Source of the DNA: Halomonas sp. UBA3074
GTDB lineage: Bacteria > Pseudomonadota > Gammaproteobacteria > Pseudomonadales > Halomonadaceae
Reading direction: 5' to 3'
Length of the DNA: 31,028 nt
NCBI RefSeq assembly: GCF_002366715.1
Contig: NZ_DFBS01000009.1
Location: 1-31,028 of the forward strand
The notes beneath the pieces were generated by a model. The model was given only the letters and a program-made list of their open reading frames with translations, was not told where the DNA came from and searched no databases. The translations under genes and the position numbers were made by a program. Position 1 is the first letter of the stretch, and each line of letters opens with the position of its first letter. Positions 1-7,453 of the stretch are shown piece after piece.

Positions 1-146
1 TGATGATGACGCAACATTTAAAACACCGGATACGCAGCGTGTGGCTAAGCTCGCTCATCGAACAAGGTGAGGCAGGCGAAGCGGCAGGCAATGAGACGAT
101 CATAATTTAGCAAACGCTCGTCAGCATGATGTACATTAAAAGTTAC
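1..146 (+). other. spacer upstream of 5S rRNA
   Basis: There is no open frame of note and no resemblance to the conserved 3' end of 23S rRNA. Because it directly precedes a 5S gene, it is probably the 23S-5S spacer of an rRNA operon whose 16S and 23S genes lie before the window. That placement is inference. Confidence 0.5.
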
Positions 147-263
147 GTCTGACGACCATAGCACGCGTGAACCACCTGATCCCTTGCCGAACTCAGAAGT
201 GAAACCGCTTAGCGCCGATGGTAGTGTGGGGTCTCCCCATGCGAGAGTAGGTCATCGTCAGGC
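147..263 (+). rRNA. rrf: 5S ribosomal RNA
   Basis: The central block has the near-universal gammaproteobacterial 5S sequence, including GCCGAACTCAGAAGTGAAA and GCGCCGATGGTAGTGTGGGG. The two ends pair in helix I: GTCTGACGA at 147-155 against TCGTCAGGC at 255-263. The length of about 117 nt is normal. A terminator follows 15 nt downstream, so this is the last gene of its rRNA operon. End positions are set by the helix and may be off by one or two bases. Confidence 0.96.
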
Positions 264-278
264 ACTTATTCAACGAAG

Positions 279-304
279 AACCCAGCCACCCGGCTGGGTT
301 TTTT
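279..304 (+). terminator. rRNA operon terminator
   Basis: A perfect 9 bp stem, AACCCAGCC (279-287) with GGCTGGGTT (292-300), has a 4 nt loop and runs into T residues. It is a classic intrinsic terminator directly after the 5S gene. Confidence 0.92.
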
Positions 305-324
305 GTTGCCTGAAAGAAAATGAA

Positions 325-411
325 TGTCATGGCGAGGAGCGTAGCGACGCGGCCATCTCGTCCAGCGGTGGCAAGCAACCCTGAGATCGCCGCGCTTCGC
401 TCGCGATGACA
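325..411. repeat. dispersed palindromic repeat, copy 1
   Basis: An 87 bp imperfect palindrome starts TGTCATGGCGAGGAGCGTAG and ends CGCGATGACA. The arms are about 30-35 nt and complementary apart from a few mismatches. It closely matches the copy at 461-541. Elements beginning GTCAT(T/G)GCGAG and ending in the complement are widespread intergenic repeats in many bacteria. No coding function is seen, and the copy lies outside the genes on both sides. Confidence 0.8.
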
Positions 412-460
412 GGGGGGCTCGCGATAATAGGTGGAGAGCGGCTGGCTGTGGCCGACTATA

Positions 461-541
461 TGTCATGGCGAGGAGCGTAGCGACACGGCCATCTCAAGCC
501 CGCGGCAGCCTCGAGATTGCGTCACTGCGTTCGCAATGACA
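461..541. repeat. dispersed palindromic repeat, copy 2
   Basis: An 81 bp element shares its first 24 bases with copy 1 and ends CGCAATGACA. It can fold into a long hairpin. The bases after it (547-557, GTCGTTGCGAG) resemble the start of the same element again, so a truncated third copy is possible. Confidence 0.78.
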
Positions 542-558
542 CTGCGTCGTTGCGAGAT

Positions 559-591
559 AAAGTAGCCTCCTACTAAAGGAGGTAGAAGGCT
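559..591 (-). terminator. putative hisC terminator
   Basis: Read on the minus strand, AGCCTTCTAC pairs with GTAGGAGGCT across an 8 nt loop (10 bp with one T-G wobble), about 10 nt past the hisC stop. The following ACTTTATC is only weakly T-rich, so termination efficiency is uncertain. Confidence 0.6.
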
Positions 592-600
592 GTTTAAATG

Positions 601-1662
601 TTAACCGCAGATTGTCTCTAACGCTTCAATCAGGCTATCCATCTCATGATCAGTGCCGATGGTAATACGAAGGAAATTGTTGAGTTCCGGCGTATTAAAA
701 TGGCGCACCAAGATGCCGCGCTCACGTAGGCCAGCAAAGAGTTGCGCACCTGCGTAATCTGGGTGTTGGGCAAGCACAAAATTCGCCTTAGAAGGCAACA
801 CCTCAAACCCCAGCGTTTCTAGGCGCTGACGGGTACGCTCACGCGAGGTAATCACATGCTCACGGCAGGCTTCGAAGTGCTCGACATCTTTCAGCGCGGC
901 GATGCCGACGATACTGGCTAGACTATCCACCGGGTAGGAGTTAAAGGAGTCTTTGACACGCTGAAGACCATCGATGAGTTCCTCCGAGCCTACCGCGTAG
1001 CCAAGACGCAGCCCTGCCAAGCTCCGTGATTTGGAGAAGGTGCCGGTCACCAGCAGGTTGGGATAGCGGTCAATTAACGAGACGGCGCTCTCCGCACCAA
1101 AATCCACGTACGCCTCGTCCACCAATACCACACGGCCGGTCACACGCTTAAGTAGCGCTTCTATCGCCGCCAGTGAATGTGCATGCCCGGTGGGTGCATT
1201 GGGGTTGGCGAATATAATACCGCTACGCTCACTGTTAGCCGCCAGCGCATCAATATCGACTTCCCAGTGCTTATTGAGCGGGTGCTTGCGCAGTGCTACG
1301 CCGTAGAGATTGGCGTACACAGGATAAAAGCTATAGGTAATCGCAGGGACGTCCAGCGGCGCCGCATGGCAAAAGAAAGCCTGAAAAGCGAACGCCAGCA
1401 CCTCATCGGAACCATTGCCGACAAACACCTGGTGACTAGCCACATCAAAGGTCGCTGCCAGTGCTTCTCGTAGTTCCGCAGACGTTGGGTCAGGATAGAG
1501 ACGTAGATGGTCGGTCGCGTAATCGCGCAGCGCTACACCGACACCGGGAGCCGGTGGGTAGGGGTTTTCATTCGTATTGAGCTTAACAAGTTGCTCGCGT
1601 GGCTGTTCACCGGGCACGTAAGGCGTTAGTTCGCGAACGGCCGGACTCCAGTATTGGCTCAT
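601..1662 (-). CDS. hisC: histidinol-phosphate aminotransferase
   Basis: This is a PLP-dependent class I/II aminotransferase that transfers the amino group of glutamate to imidazole acetol phosphate, a late step of histidine synthesis in the cytoplasm. At 353 aa it has normal HisC length. Visible features are LNTNENPYPPAP (28-39), the NPNAPTGH stretch (153-160), DEAY (182-185, cofactor-ring Asp) and the Schiff-base lysine K211 in TGTFSKSRSLAGLRLG. The start ATG has only a weak upstream AGG. The gene stands alone, about 6 kb from the hisBHAF block, and is divergent from the NlpE-like gene. HisC paralogues can also act on aromatic amino acids, but the motifs and length fit the main HisC. Confidence 0.95.
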   Translation of the reverse strand: MSQYWSPAVRELTPYVPGEQPREQLVKLNTNENPYPPAPGVGVALRDYATDHLRLYPDPTSAELREALAATFDVASHQVFVGNGSDEVLAFAFQAFFCHAAPLDVPAITYSFYPVYANLYGVALRKHPLNKHWEVDIDALAANSERSGIIFANPNAPTGHAHSLAAIEALLKRVTGRVVLVDEAYVDFGAESAVSLIDRYPNLLVTGTFSKSRSLAGLRLGYAVGSEELIDGLQRVKDSFNSYPVDSLASIVGIAALKDVEHFEACREHVITSRERTRQRLETLGFEVLPSKANFVLAQHPDYAGAQLFAGLRERGILVRHFNTPELNNFLRITIGTDHEMDSLIEALETICG

Positions 1663-1828
1663 GAGGGTAACCTGATTATCCTAGCAAGGTATGCCATGGT
1701 CGCTTGAAGGCTAACTCAGCGCAAGCATTCGCATCGCTAGGGGTGTGCGTCGCACCTTCTAACGGTTATGCTGTCATAAGTGCGCGTAAATAAATGTGAT
1801 GCCCAACACGAGATGAAGGAGACACTCT

Positions 1829-2275
1829 ATGCAACTTAAGAGTTTGCTAGCCGGTTCGGCTATGTTGGCACTGCTGGCTGGCTGCGCAAGCGGTCCGATG
1901 GAACAGCAGCAAGAAGAAGCTGCGACCGCACAGGCTAACTATCAGGGCTCGTTACCCTGCCGCAACTGTGATGGTATCGATCTGGATGTCACGATGATGG
2001 GCGAAGAGATGAGCGCGGCGGAAGAGCGCACTTTCACGCTGAACGCTACCTACCGGAATCATCCCCAAACGCCCCCTGATGAAAATTATGCGGGTAACTG
2101 GGAAGTGCTGACCGGTACGCCGTCTGATCCAGATGCGACTGTCTACGAGCTGACGCCGGATGGCGATGGTCAAATCTATTACTTCATGCGTATTGATGAA
2201 AGCACGCTGGAGCTGATTGACCCAGAACGTCGGCGCTTTGAAAACGGTGAAATGCTGCAGCTAACGCGCCAATAA
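1829..2275 (+). CDS. NlpE-like copper-resistance/envelope lipoprotein
   Basis: This 148 aa lipoprotein has a short signal peptide ending in LLAGC, which gives lipidation at C19. The mature part has the NlpE N-terminal signature GSLPCRNCDGID, with a CxxC pair at C44 and C47, followed by a small beta-barrel-type domain. E. coli NlpE senses surface contact and lipoprotein-trafficking stress through Cpx and is linked to copper tolerance. This protein has only the N-terminal domain, so Cpx signalling should not be assumed. AAGGAG lies seven bases before the ATG, and a strong terminator follows. It is a single-gene unit divergent from hisC. Confidence 0.85.
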   Translation: MQLKSLLAGSAMLALLAGCASGPMEQQQEEAATAQANYQGSLPCRNCDGIDLDVTMMGEEMSAAEERTFTLNATYRNHPQTPPDENYAGNWEVLTGTPSDPDATVYELTPDGDGQIYYFMRIDESTLELIDPERRRFENGEMLQLTRQ

Positions 2276-2293
2276 CGCATTAGCAGGTAGTAT

Positions 2294-2318
2294 AAAAGGC
2301 GGCCATTGGCCGCCTTTT
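2294..2318 (+). terminator. intrinsic terminator after the NlpE-like gene
   Basis: A perfect 11 bp stem, AAAAGGCGGCC (2294-2304) with GGCCGCCTTTT (2308-2318), has a 3 nt loop and carries A and T runs on both sides, so it could work in either direction. Confidence 0.9.
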
Positions 2319-2431
2319 GTGTTTTGTCGAGGCAGGGCTTAATGAGCGGCAATGATCAGCGGTTTTGAAGGCAGGTGGCCGTATCGTCAGAATCGTTAAA
2401 CCGCGATAGCAACAGTAGGAGTGTCATAGTA

Positions 2432-3802
2432 GTGGCGAAGGCTAAAAGCGCTTTTGTATGTACCGAGTGCGGCGCTGAATATCGCAAATGGCAAGGGCAG
2501 TGCAGTAGTTGCCAAGAGTGGAATACCCTTAGTGAGGTGCGTTTAGAGAGCGCGCGTCCTGGTGGCGGCGCTGCCGCAGGGCGGTCAGGTTACGCAGGCG
2601 ACCTTTCGCGGGAAGTGATCGATCTTGGCAATGTGGATCTCAGTGAAGTACCGCGCATGAGTTCCACGTTTGCTGAGTTCGATCGCGTCCTGGGTGGTGG
2701 TCTAGTGCCCGGCTCGGCCGTTCTGCTGGGCGGTAATCCCGGCGCGGGTAAGTCTACGCTGTTGCTGCAAACGGCCTGTAAGCTGGCTCAGCAGCGGCGC
2801 ATACTCTATGTCACGGGGGAAGAGTCGCTTTCCCAAGTGGCCATGCGCGCCCATCGCCTACAGCTCCCCACCAACGGTTTGAAAATGCTGGCTGAAACCA
2901 GCGTGGAAACCATTCTAGCGGTGTCTGAGCGTGAGAAGCCGGAAATCCTGGTGATCGACTCCATCCAGACCATGCACCTGGAAGACATTAGCTCGGCCCC
3001 AGGGGGCGTTGCCCAGGTGCGGGAGTCTGCCGCGGCGCTTACTCGCTTTGCCAAAAAAACCAATACGGTCTTATTGCTGGTGGGGCATGTCACCAAAGAC
3101 GGTACGTTGGCAGGGCCCAAAGTCCTCGAACATATGATCGATGCCTCGCTGCTGCTAGAAGGCGGTGCAGACTCACGTTTTCGCACCTTGCGCGGGCAGA
3201 AAAACCGCTTTGGCGCCGTCAACGAGCTAGGCGTGTTTGCCATGTTGGAACAGGGCCTTAAAGAAGTTAAAAACCCGAGTGCGATCTTCCTTTCTCGCCA
3301 GGAAGAGCAAGCGCCGGGTAGCTTAGTGATGGTGGTCTGGGAAGGCACGCGGCCGATTCTGGTCGAGGTGCAGGCATTGGTGGATGAGTCTGCACTGGGG
3401 AATCCTCGCCGTGTCGCCGTCGGCGTCGATCAAAACCGCTTGGCGATGTTGCTTGCGGTGCTTAATCGCCACGGTGGCCTGTTTACCGGTGACCAAGATG
3501 TATTCCTAAACGTCGTCGGCGGTGTCAAAGTGCTCGAAACCAGTGCTGATTTGGCAGTGCTGCTAGCGGTCGTTTCCAGTCTGCAAAACCGCGCCTTACC
3601 TAAAGAGTTAGTGGTGTTTGGTGAAGTGGGGCTTTCCGGTGAAATACGCCCGGTACCCAGCGGGCAAGAGCGCATCAGTGAGGCGGCCAAACATGGCTTT
3701 CTGCGAGCAATCGTGCCGCGCGCTAACGCCCCCAAGCAGGCGCCAAAGGGCATGGAAGTCATTGCGGTGGATAAACTCAGCGATGCACTCGACGCCCTGT
3801 AG
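2432..3802 (+). CDS. radA: DNA repair/recombination protein RadA
   Basis: RadA is a RecA-like, DnaB-type ATPase that drives branch migration in recombinational repair. From the GTG at 2432 the protein is 456 aa, close to E. coli RadA. Domains in order: a zinc finger (C10, C13, C24, C27); an ATPase core with Walker A GNPGAGKST (101-109) and a Walker B-like VIDSIQT; the RadA-specific KNRFG motif (257-261); and a C-terminal Lon-protease-like domain. An upstream in-frame GTG at 2375 would add 19 unrelated residues. The 2432 start is preferred because it has AGGAG about ten bases upstream and gives the family's usual MAKAK-type N terminus. selD follows after 56 nt. Confidence 0.96.
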   Translation: MAKAKSAFVCTECGAEYRKWQGQCSSCQEWNTLSEVRLESARPGGGAAAGRSGYAGDLSREVIDLGNVDLSEVPRMSSTFAEFDRVLGGGLVPGSAVLLGGNPGAGKSTLLLQTACKLAQQRRILYVTGEESLSQVAMRAHRLQLPTNGLKMLAETSVETILAVSEREKPEILVIDSIQTMHLEDISSAPGGVAQVRESAAALTRFAKKTNTVLLLVGHVTKDGTLAGPKVLEHMIDASLLLEGGADSRFRTLRGQKNRFGAVNELGVFAMLEQGLKEVKNPSAIFLSRQEEQAPGSLVMVVWEGTRPILVEVQALVDESALGNPRRVAVGVDQNRLAMLLAVLNRHGGLFTGDQDVFLNVVGGVKVLETSADLAVLLAVVSSLQNRALPKELVVFGEVGLSGEIRPVPSGQERISEAAKHGFLRAIVPRANAPKQAPKGMEVIAVDKLSDALDAL

Positions 3803-3858
3803 CCTGAACCAAGCTGCGCTAAACTGATGATATTCACCAAGTGCCAAGGAGAGACACG

Positions 3859-4896
3859 ATGAGTTCGATTCGCTTGACCCAATATAGCCACGGCGCAGGC
3901 TGCGGCTGCAAAATTGCGCCGGACGTACTGGATGGGATTCTAGCCAAGTCAGGCCCTGCGGCAGGCCATAAGCAACTTATTGTCGGTAATCAAGGGCGCG
4001 AAGATGCGGCCGTTTATGATTTGGGTGATGGTCGCGGTATGATCGCCACCACCGATTTCTTCATGCCCATTGTCGATGATCCCTTCGATTTTGGACGTAT
4101 CGCGGCAACCAATGCGATCAGCGATGTTTACGCCATGGGCGGCACCCCGGTAATGGCGTTAGGTATTTTAGGCTGGCCATTGGACAAGCTTAGCGCTGAA
4201 GTAGCCGGTGATGTCATGGCCGGTGCCCAGGCGGTATGCCGCGAATTAGGCGTTGCCTTAGCGGGCGGTCACTCCATCGATGCGCCCGAGCCGATTTTTG
4301 GGCTCGCGGTAAACGGATTGATCGACTTAGACAAGCTCAAGCTAAACAGCACTGCCAAGCCTGGCGATCTGCTGTTTTTAACCAAGCCCCTGGGCGTGGG
4401 AATGCTCACCACGGCAGAAAAGCGTGGCTTGCTGGAAATTGGCCATCACGGGCTTGCCCGGGAAACGATGCTGAAGCCCAATAGCATTGGTGTGAAGTTT
4501 GCCGATGTGAAAGGCGTTAATGCGATGACCGATGTCACCGGGTTTGGCTTAGCGGGCCACCTGACGGAGATGTGCCAAGCCAGTGACGTCATGGCACAAA
4601 TTAATTTCCGTAAGCTACCGCGCTTAGCCGAAGCCGAGTCCTACCGTCGTCAAGGGGCTGTGCCGGGTGGCACGCTGCGCAATCGTGATGCGCTCGGCGA
4701 ACGCTTTCCGGCGATGGATGAGGCCCACTGGCAGTGGCTATGCGATCCGCAAACCTCGGGTGGTCTGTTGTTAAGCGTTGACCCAGCCTGGGAAGACGAC
4801 GTGGAGCGAATTGGCCGTGAGTTTGGTCTGTCGCTGCAATCCTTTGGCGTCATGAAAAAGCGTCAAGGCAACGCCGCCATTGAGGTGGTCGGGTGA
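3859..4896 (+). CDS. selD: selenide, water dikinase (selenophosphate synthetase)
   Basis: SelD makes selenophosphate from selenide and ATP, the selenium donor for selenocysteine and tRNA 2-selenouridine. The protein is 345 aa. The N-terminal active-site loop reads GAGCGCKIAP with C15, C17 and K18; the catalytic position is an ordinary Cys, not selenocysteine. AIRS-type ATP-binding motifs follow, such as DAAVYDLGDGRG, GGHSID, DVTGFGLAGH and DPQTSGGLL. The ATG at 3859 has AAGGAGA before it and is preferred over the in-frame GTG at 3841. The 3' end overlaps selU by 4 bp. No selA or selB is in the window. Confidence 0.97.
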   Translation: MSSIRLTQYSHGAGCGCKIAPDVLDGILAKSGPAAGHKQLIVGNQGREDAAVYDLGDGRGMIATTDFFMPIVDDPFDFGRIAATNAISDVYAMGGTPVMALGILGWPLDKLSAEVAGDVMAGAQAVCRELGVALAGGHSIDAPEPIFGLAVNGLIDLDKLKLNSTAKPGDLLFLTKPLGVGMLTTAEKRGLLEIGHHGLARETMLKPNSIGVKFADVKGVNAMTDVTGFGLAGHLTEMCQASDVMAQINFRKLPRLAEAESYRRQGAVPGGTLRNRDALGERFPAMDEAHWQWLCDPQTSGGLLLSVDPAWEDDVERIGREFGLSLQSFGVMKKRQGNAAIEVVG

Positions 4897-5993
4897 CGCT
4901 AGCCACGACACCTGCCACCACCCCGGCGGCTTTGTGTTTAATCAGAGAGGGGCGACCACTGATAGACGTCCGCGCCCCGGTCGAATTTGCCCAGGGTGGG
5001 CTGCCGGGGGCCGTCAACCTGCCGCTAATGATTGATGATGAGCGCCATCAGGTGGGTATCGCTTATAAACAGCAGGGCCAAGCCGCGGCGATTGCGTTAG
5101 GCGAACGCTTAGTCAGCGGTGAGGTCAAGCAAGCTCGGATTGCAGCGTGGCAGGCGTATTTAGCCGAGCATCCTGATGCGGTGATTTACTGCTTTCGTGG
5201 TGGGTTACGCTCGCAAATAGCCCAGCAGTGGCTGGAGGAAGCTGGTCTATCCCGGCCTCGCCTAGCGGGTGGTTGGAAGGCCATGCGCCAAGCGCTGTGT
5301 GAACGCATCGATCAAGCAGCGCGTCAGCCAATGCTGGTGGTCGCAGGGCTGACTGGGTGTGCGAAAACGACGCTGATCAATCAGCTTCATAATGGTGTCG
5401 ACCTGGAAGCTTATGCGCACCATAAAGGCTCTGCCTTCGGCCGCAGGCCCGAAGAGCCCGCCACCCAAATCGATTTTGAGCATGCGCTGGCCAAACGGCT
5501 GATCGGGCTGAACGAAGGCTTGGTCATTGAGGATGAGTCTCGCCAGATTGGCAACGCCAATATTCCGCTTGCGTTCTGGCGGGCGCTGCAGCAAGCACCA
5601 CGGATGCGTATCGAAATGCCGCTGGACTGGCGCCTTGCCCAGATCCAGCAGGATTATATTATCGATTTAGAACAGGCTTATGCTGCTCGTTTCGGCGCCT
5701 ATCAAGGCTGGCAGTTAATGCAGGCACAGTTGAGCAATGCGCTTATTCGTTTGGCCAAGCGGCTGGGCAATGCCCGTCTGCAGCGTTTACAGCGGCTTCA
5801 GACGCTGGCATTCAACGAACATGCCCATGGCAACCCCCAGGCGCATGAGGCATGGCTTGCACCACTGCTCACCGAATACTACGACCCGCTTTATCGCTAC
5901 CACCTGGAAAAACGGCGCGAGACGGCGCCGCCGGAAATACATGTCGGTGATTGGGATAGCTGCCTGGCGGTCGCCAGGCAATGGAACGGCTAA
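4893..5993 (+). CDS. selU: tRNA 2-selenouridine synthase
   Basis: SelU (MnmH/YbbB) replaces sulfur by selenium at wobble uridine 34 of certain tRNAs, via a geranylated intermediate. This 366 aa protein has an N-terminal rhodanese domain (LIDVRAPVEF at 23-32, active-site C100 in YCFRGG) and a C-terminal P-loop domain. The P-loop at 152-159 reads GLTGCAKT, with Ala157 where a glycine normally precedes the lysine. Later family motifs include GSAFGR, EDESRQIGN and EYYDPLYRYHLEK. The GTG start overlaps the selD stop (GTGA), implying translational coupling: SelD supplies the selenophosphate that SelU uses. A perfect palindrome sits near the 3' end at 5961-5980. Confidence 0.95.
   Translation: MTLATTPATTPAALCLIREGRPLIDVRAPVEFAQGGLPGAVNLPLMIDDERHQVGIAYKQQGQAAAIALGERLVSGEVKQARIAAWQAYLAEHPDAVIYCFRGGLRSQIAQQWLEEAGLSRPRLAGGWKAMRQALCERIDQAARQPMLVVAGLTGCAKTTLINQLHNGVDLEAYAHHKGSAFGRRPEEPATQIDFEHALAKRLIGLNEGLVIEDESRQIGNANIPLAFWRALQQAPRMRIEMPLDWRLAQIQQDYIIDLEQAYAARFGAYQGWQLMQAQLSNALIRLAKRLGNARLQRLQRLQTLAFNEHAHGNPQAHEAWLAPLLTEYYDPLYRYHLEKRRETAPPEIHVGDWDSCLAVARQWNG
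5961..5980. repeat. palindrome in the 3' end of selU
   Basis: TGCCTGGCG and CGCCAGGCA are perfect complements separated by 2 nt, inside the last codons of selU and facing the convergent amidotransferase-like gene. There is no T run. It could form a hairpin in transcripts from either strand. Confidence 0.5.
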
Positions 5994-6009
5994 TGGCGCC
6001 GCCGCGCGG

Positions 6010-6699
6010 TTAGCGCGTGCTCAACCACTGTGTCATCAGCCGATCAAGTAGTGGCGCTAAATGAATAAAGCGGTTGGCATCCTCGAGGATTTGCTCATCG
6101 TCCTGAACATAGCGGGCAGCGGCAGGCGACGCACTGGGCCGCTCAGCATTGCTCAGCAGCTGGTTAACGCTGGCAGGTGTGGCTTCCAAATGGCACAGCA
6201 GGCTGATCACGCGGCCCCTGTCCCAGGTAAAGCCTTGCAGCGGTGCGGCTTCACTGCCGCCCAGGGAAAAAGCCTCATCGGGCAAGCTAAAAACATAGCG
6301 ATGCCACATAAAGGCGCTGAACGATTCGGGCAGATCCAGAGCGCTTTCCGGCGCCAGGGTCACCGTATGCCAGCCTGTTTCTGCATAGGTGCCGGGGGCT
6401 ACCACCGCACCCAGCGACTGCGCTATCCAGTGGGCACCAAGGCCAATGCCCAACAGTGGTTTTTGACCATCCAGGTAGCGGTTGATCAACTTATCTTCTG
6501 CTTTAAACCACGCTGGTGGTTGGCTGACTAGCGTCTCAGGCCCATCGAGTACAATCAGTGCATCGGCTTCGTTGGGTCGTGGCGTTAACTCGCCAGCATA
6601 GAGATGAAAAACGGTGTAACTATGGCCCATACTGGTCAACCAATCGGTTAAACGGGCGGGGCCATGGTCAGGGCCGTGCTGTAGCAGATGAATATGCAT
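6010..6699 (-). CDS. class I glutamine-amidotransferase-like protein, catalytic Cys replaced
   Basis: This 229 aa cytoplasmic protein has the GATase1 fold seen in GMP-synthase-like YfeJ-type proteins. The nucleophile elbow reads PLLGIGLGAHWIAQSLGA, where the family has GICLG: position 86 is Gly (codon GGC) in place of the catalytic Cys. The other triad members appear present as H170 and E172 in LLCHLEAT. Glutamine hydrolysis by the usual thioester route is therefore not expected. The gene converges with selU (16 nt apart) and is divergent from yjaG. Its function is unknown; a binding role or another chemistry is possible. The start ATG follows a GGAGATT ribosome site. Confidence 0.8.
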   Translation of the reverse strand: MHIHLLQHGPDHGPARLTDWLTSMGHSYTVFHLYAGELTPRPNEADALIVLDGPETLVSQPPAWFKAEDKLINRYLDGQKPLLGIGLGAHWIAQSLGAVVAPGTYAETGWHTVTLAPESALDLPESFSAFMWHRYVFSLPDEAFSLGGSEAAPLQGFTWDRGRVISLLCHLEATPASVNQLLSNAERPSASPAAARYVQDDEQILEDANRFIHLAPLLDRLMTQWLSTR

Positions 6700-6822
6700 G
6701 GTAATCTCCTCGCCGGCCGTACAATCATTAAAGCGTTAGGGGATCGCCCCAAGCGCATAGAGACGATAACGTAACCGCTACGTTTCACCAATATCCCACA
6801 TCAAGCGATCCAGGAAATCAGT

Positions 6823-7425
6823 ATGGTGTCGAAACCCCAGGGCTTTTACCAACGGCTACAAGAACTGCCATTACCCGCTCAGCAGGCTTTTATGGCGGCG
6901 CTATGCGAGCGTTTGTTGCCTAATTACATGCTCTATGAGCAAACCACCGCCCAGGGAGACAGCCACACGCTGCGCACCGTGCTCAGCTTGGTATGGGAGC
7001 GGCTGACGGTGCCCAACGCCAGTATCGACTTTGCGCGCCAGGCGGAAAAACTCGCCGAGTGCGAGCCGCCCGAAGCGGATGATAGCTTTGGCGCCCGGCG
7101 TGCGCTTGATGCAGTGGTATCGGTCTCAGCGCTGCTGGATACGCTGCAAGGCGACGCCCCAGAGGCCGTGCTGGATGTAAGCCGCACCTCACGGGCGGGC
7201 GTACGCGCTTTTATAGAGCTCACAGAAGGGGAGGATGACGCCCAGAAACTGGCGCTGATTATTCGTGACCACCCGCTAATGGCCGATGAGAACGACTTTC
7301 AGGACGCCGTATTGGAAATGGTTAGCGAGCCGCTGGATAAAGCTGCTTTGAAAGAGGTGCGCACGTTAGGCCGTAACGGTGGGATTAGTAACCTTGGCCT
7401 ATCGCTTGAGGATACCGGGGCTTAA
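6823..7425 (+). CDS. yjaG: YjaG family protein (DUF416)
   Basis: This 200 aa soluble protein matches the E. coli YjaG/DUF416 pattern: an N-terminal QQAFMAALCERLLPNY block, then LVWERLTVPNASIDFARQ, then the DVSRTSRAGVRAFIEL helix. The family is conserved in gammaproteobacteria but has no established biochemical role. There is no signal peptide or membrane segment. The start is supported by AGGAAA a few bases upstream. A hairpin covers the stop codon (7415-7433). The gene runs convergently towards hisF. Confidence 0.88.
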   Translation: MVSKPQGFYQRLQELPLPAQQAFMAALCERLLPNYMLYEQTTAQGDSHTLRTVLSLVWERLTVPNASIDFARQAEKLAECEPPEADDSFGARRALDAVVSVSALLDTLQGDAPEAVLDVSRTSRAGVRAFIELTEGEDDAQKLALIIRDHPLMADENDFQDAVLEMVSEPLDKAALKEVRTLGRNGGISNLGLSLEDTGA

Positions 7426-7433
7426 AGCCCCGG
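7415..7433. terminator. hairpin over the yjaG stop codon
   Basis: CCGGGGC (7415-7421) pairs perfectly with GCCCCGG (7427-7433), and the yjaG stop TAA lies in the 5 nt loop. There is no poly-T tail. Placed between convergent yjaG and hisF, it may help end or stabilise transcripts from both sides. Confidence 0.45.
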
Positions 7434-7453
7434 CAGGCTTACGTATTAGAAAT

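Noticed and set aside
184..466. Open frames over the 5S rRNA and the repeats
   Set aside because: They overlap the 5S gene, its terminator and palindromic repeats, and have no ribosome site or recognisable protein pattern.
6733..6756. GC-rich hairpin between the amidotransferase-like gene and yjaG
   Set aside because: The stem has a mismatch and a wobble, no T run, and lies between divergent starts. It is too weak to call a site.
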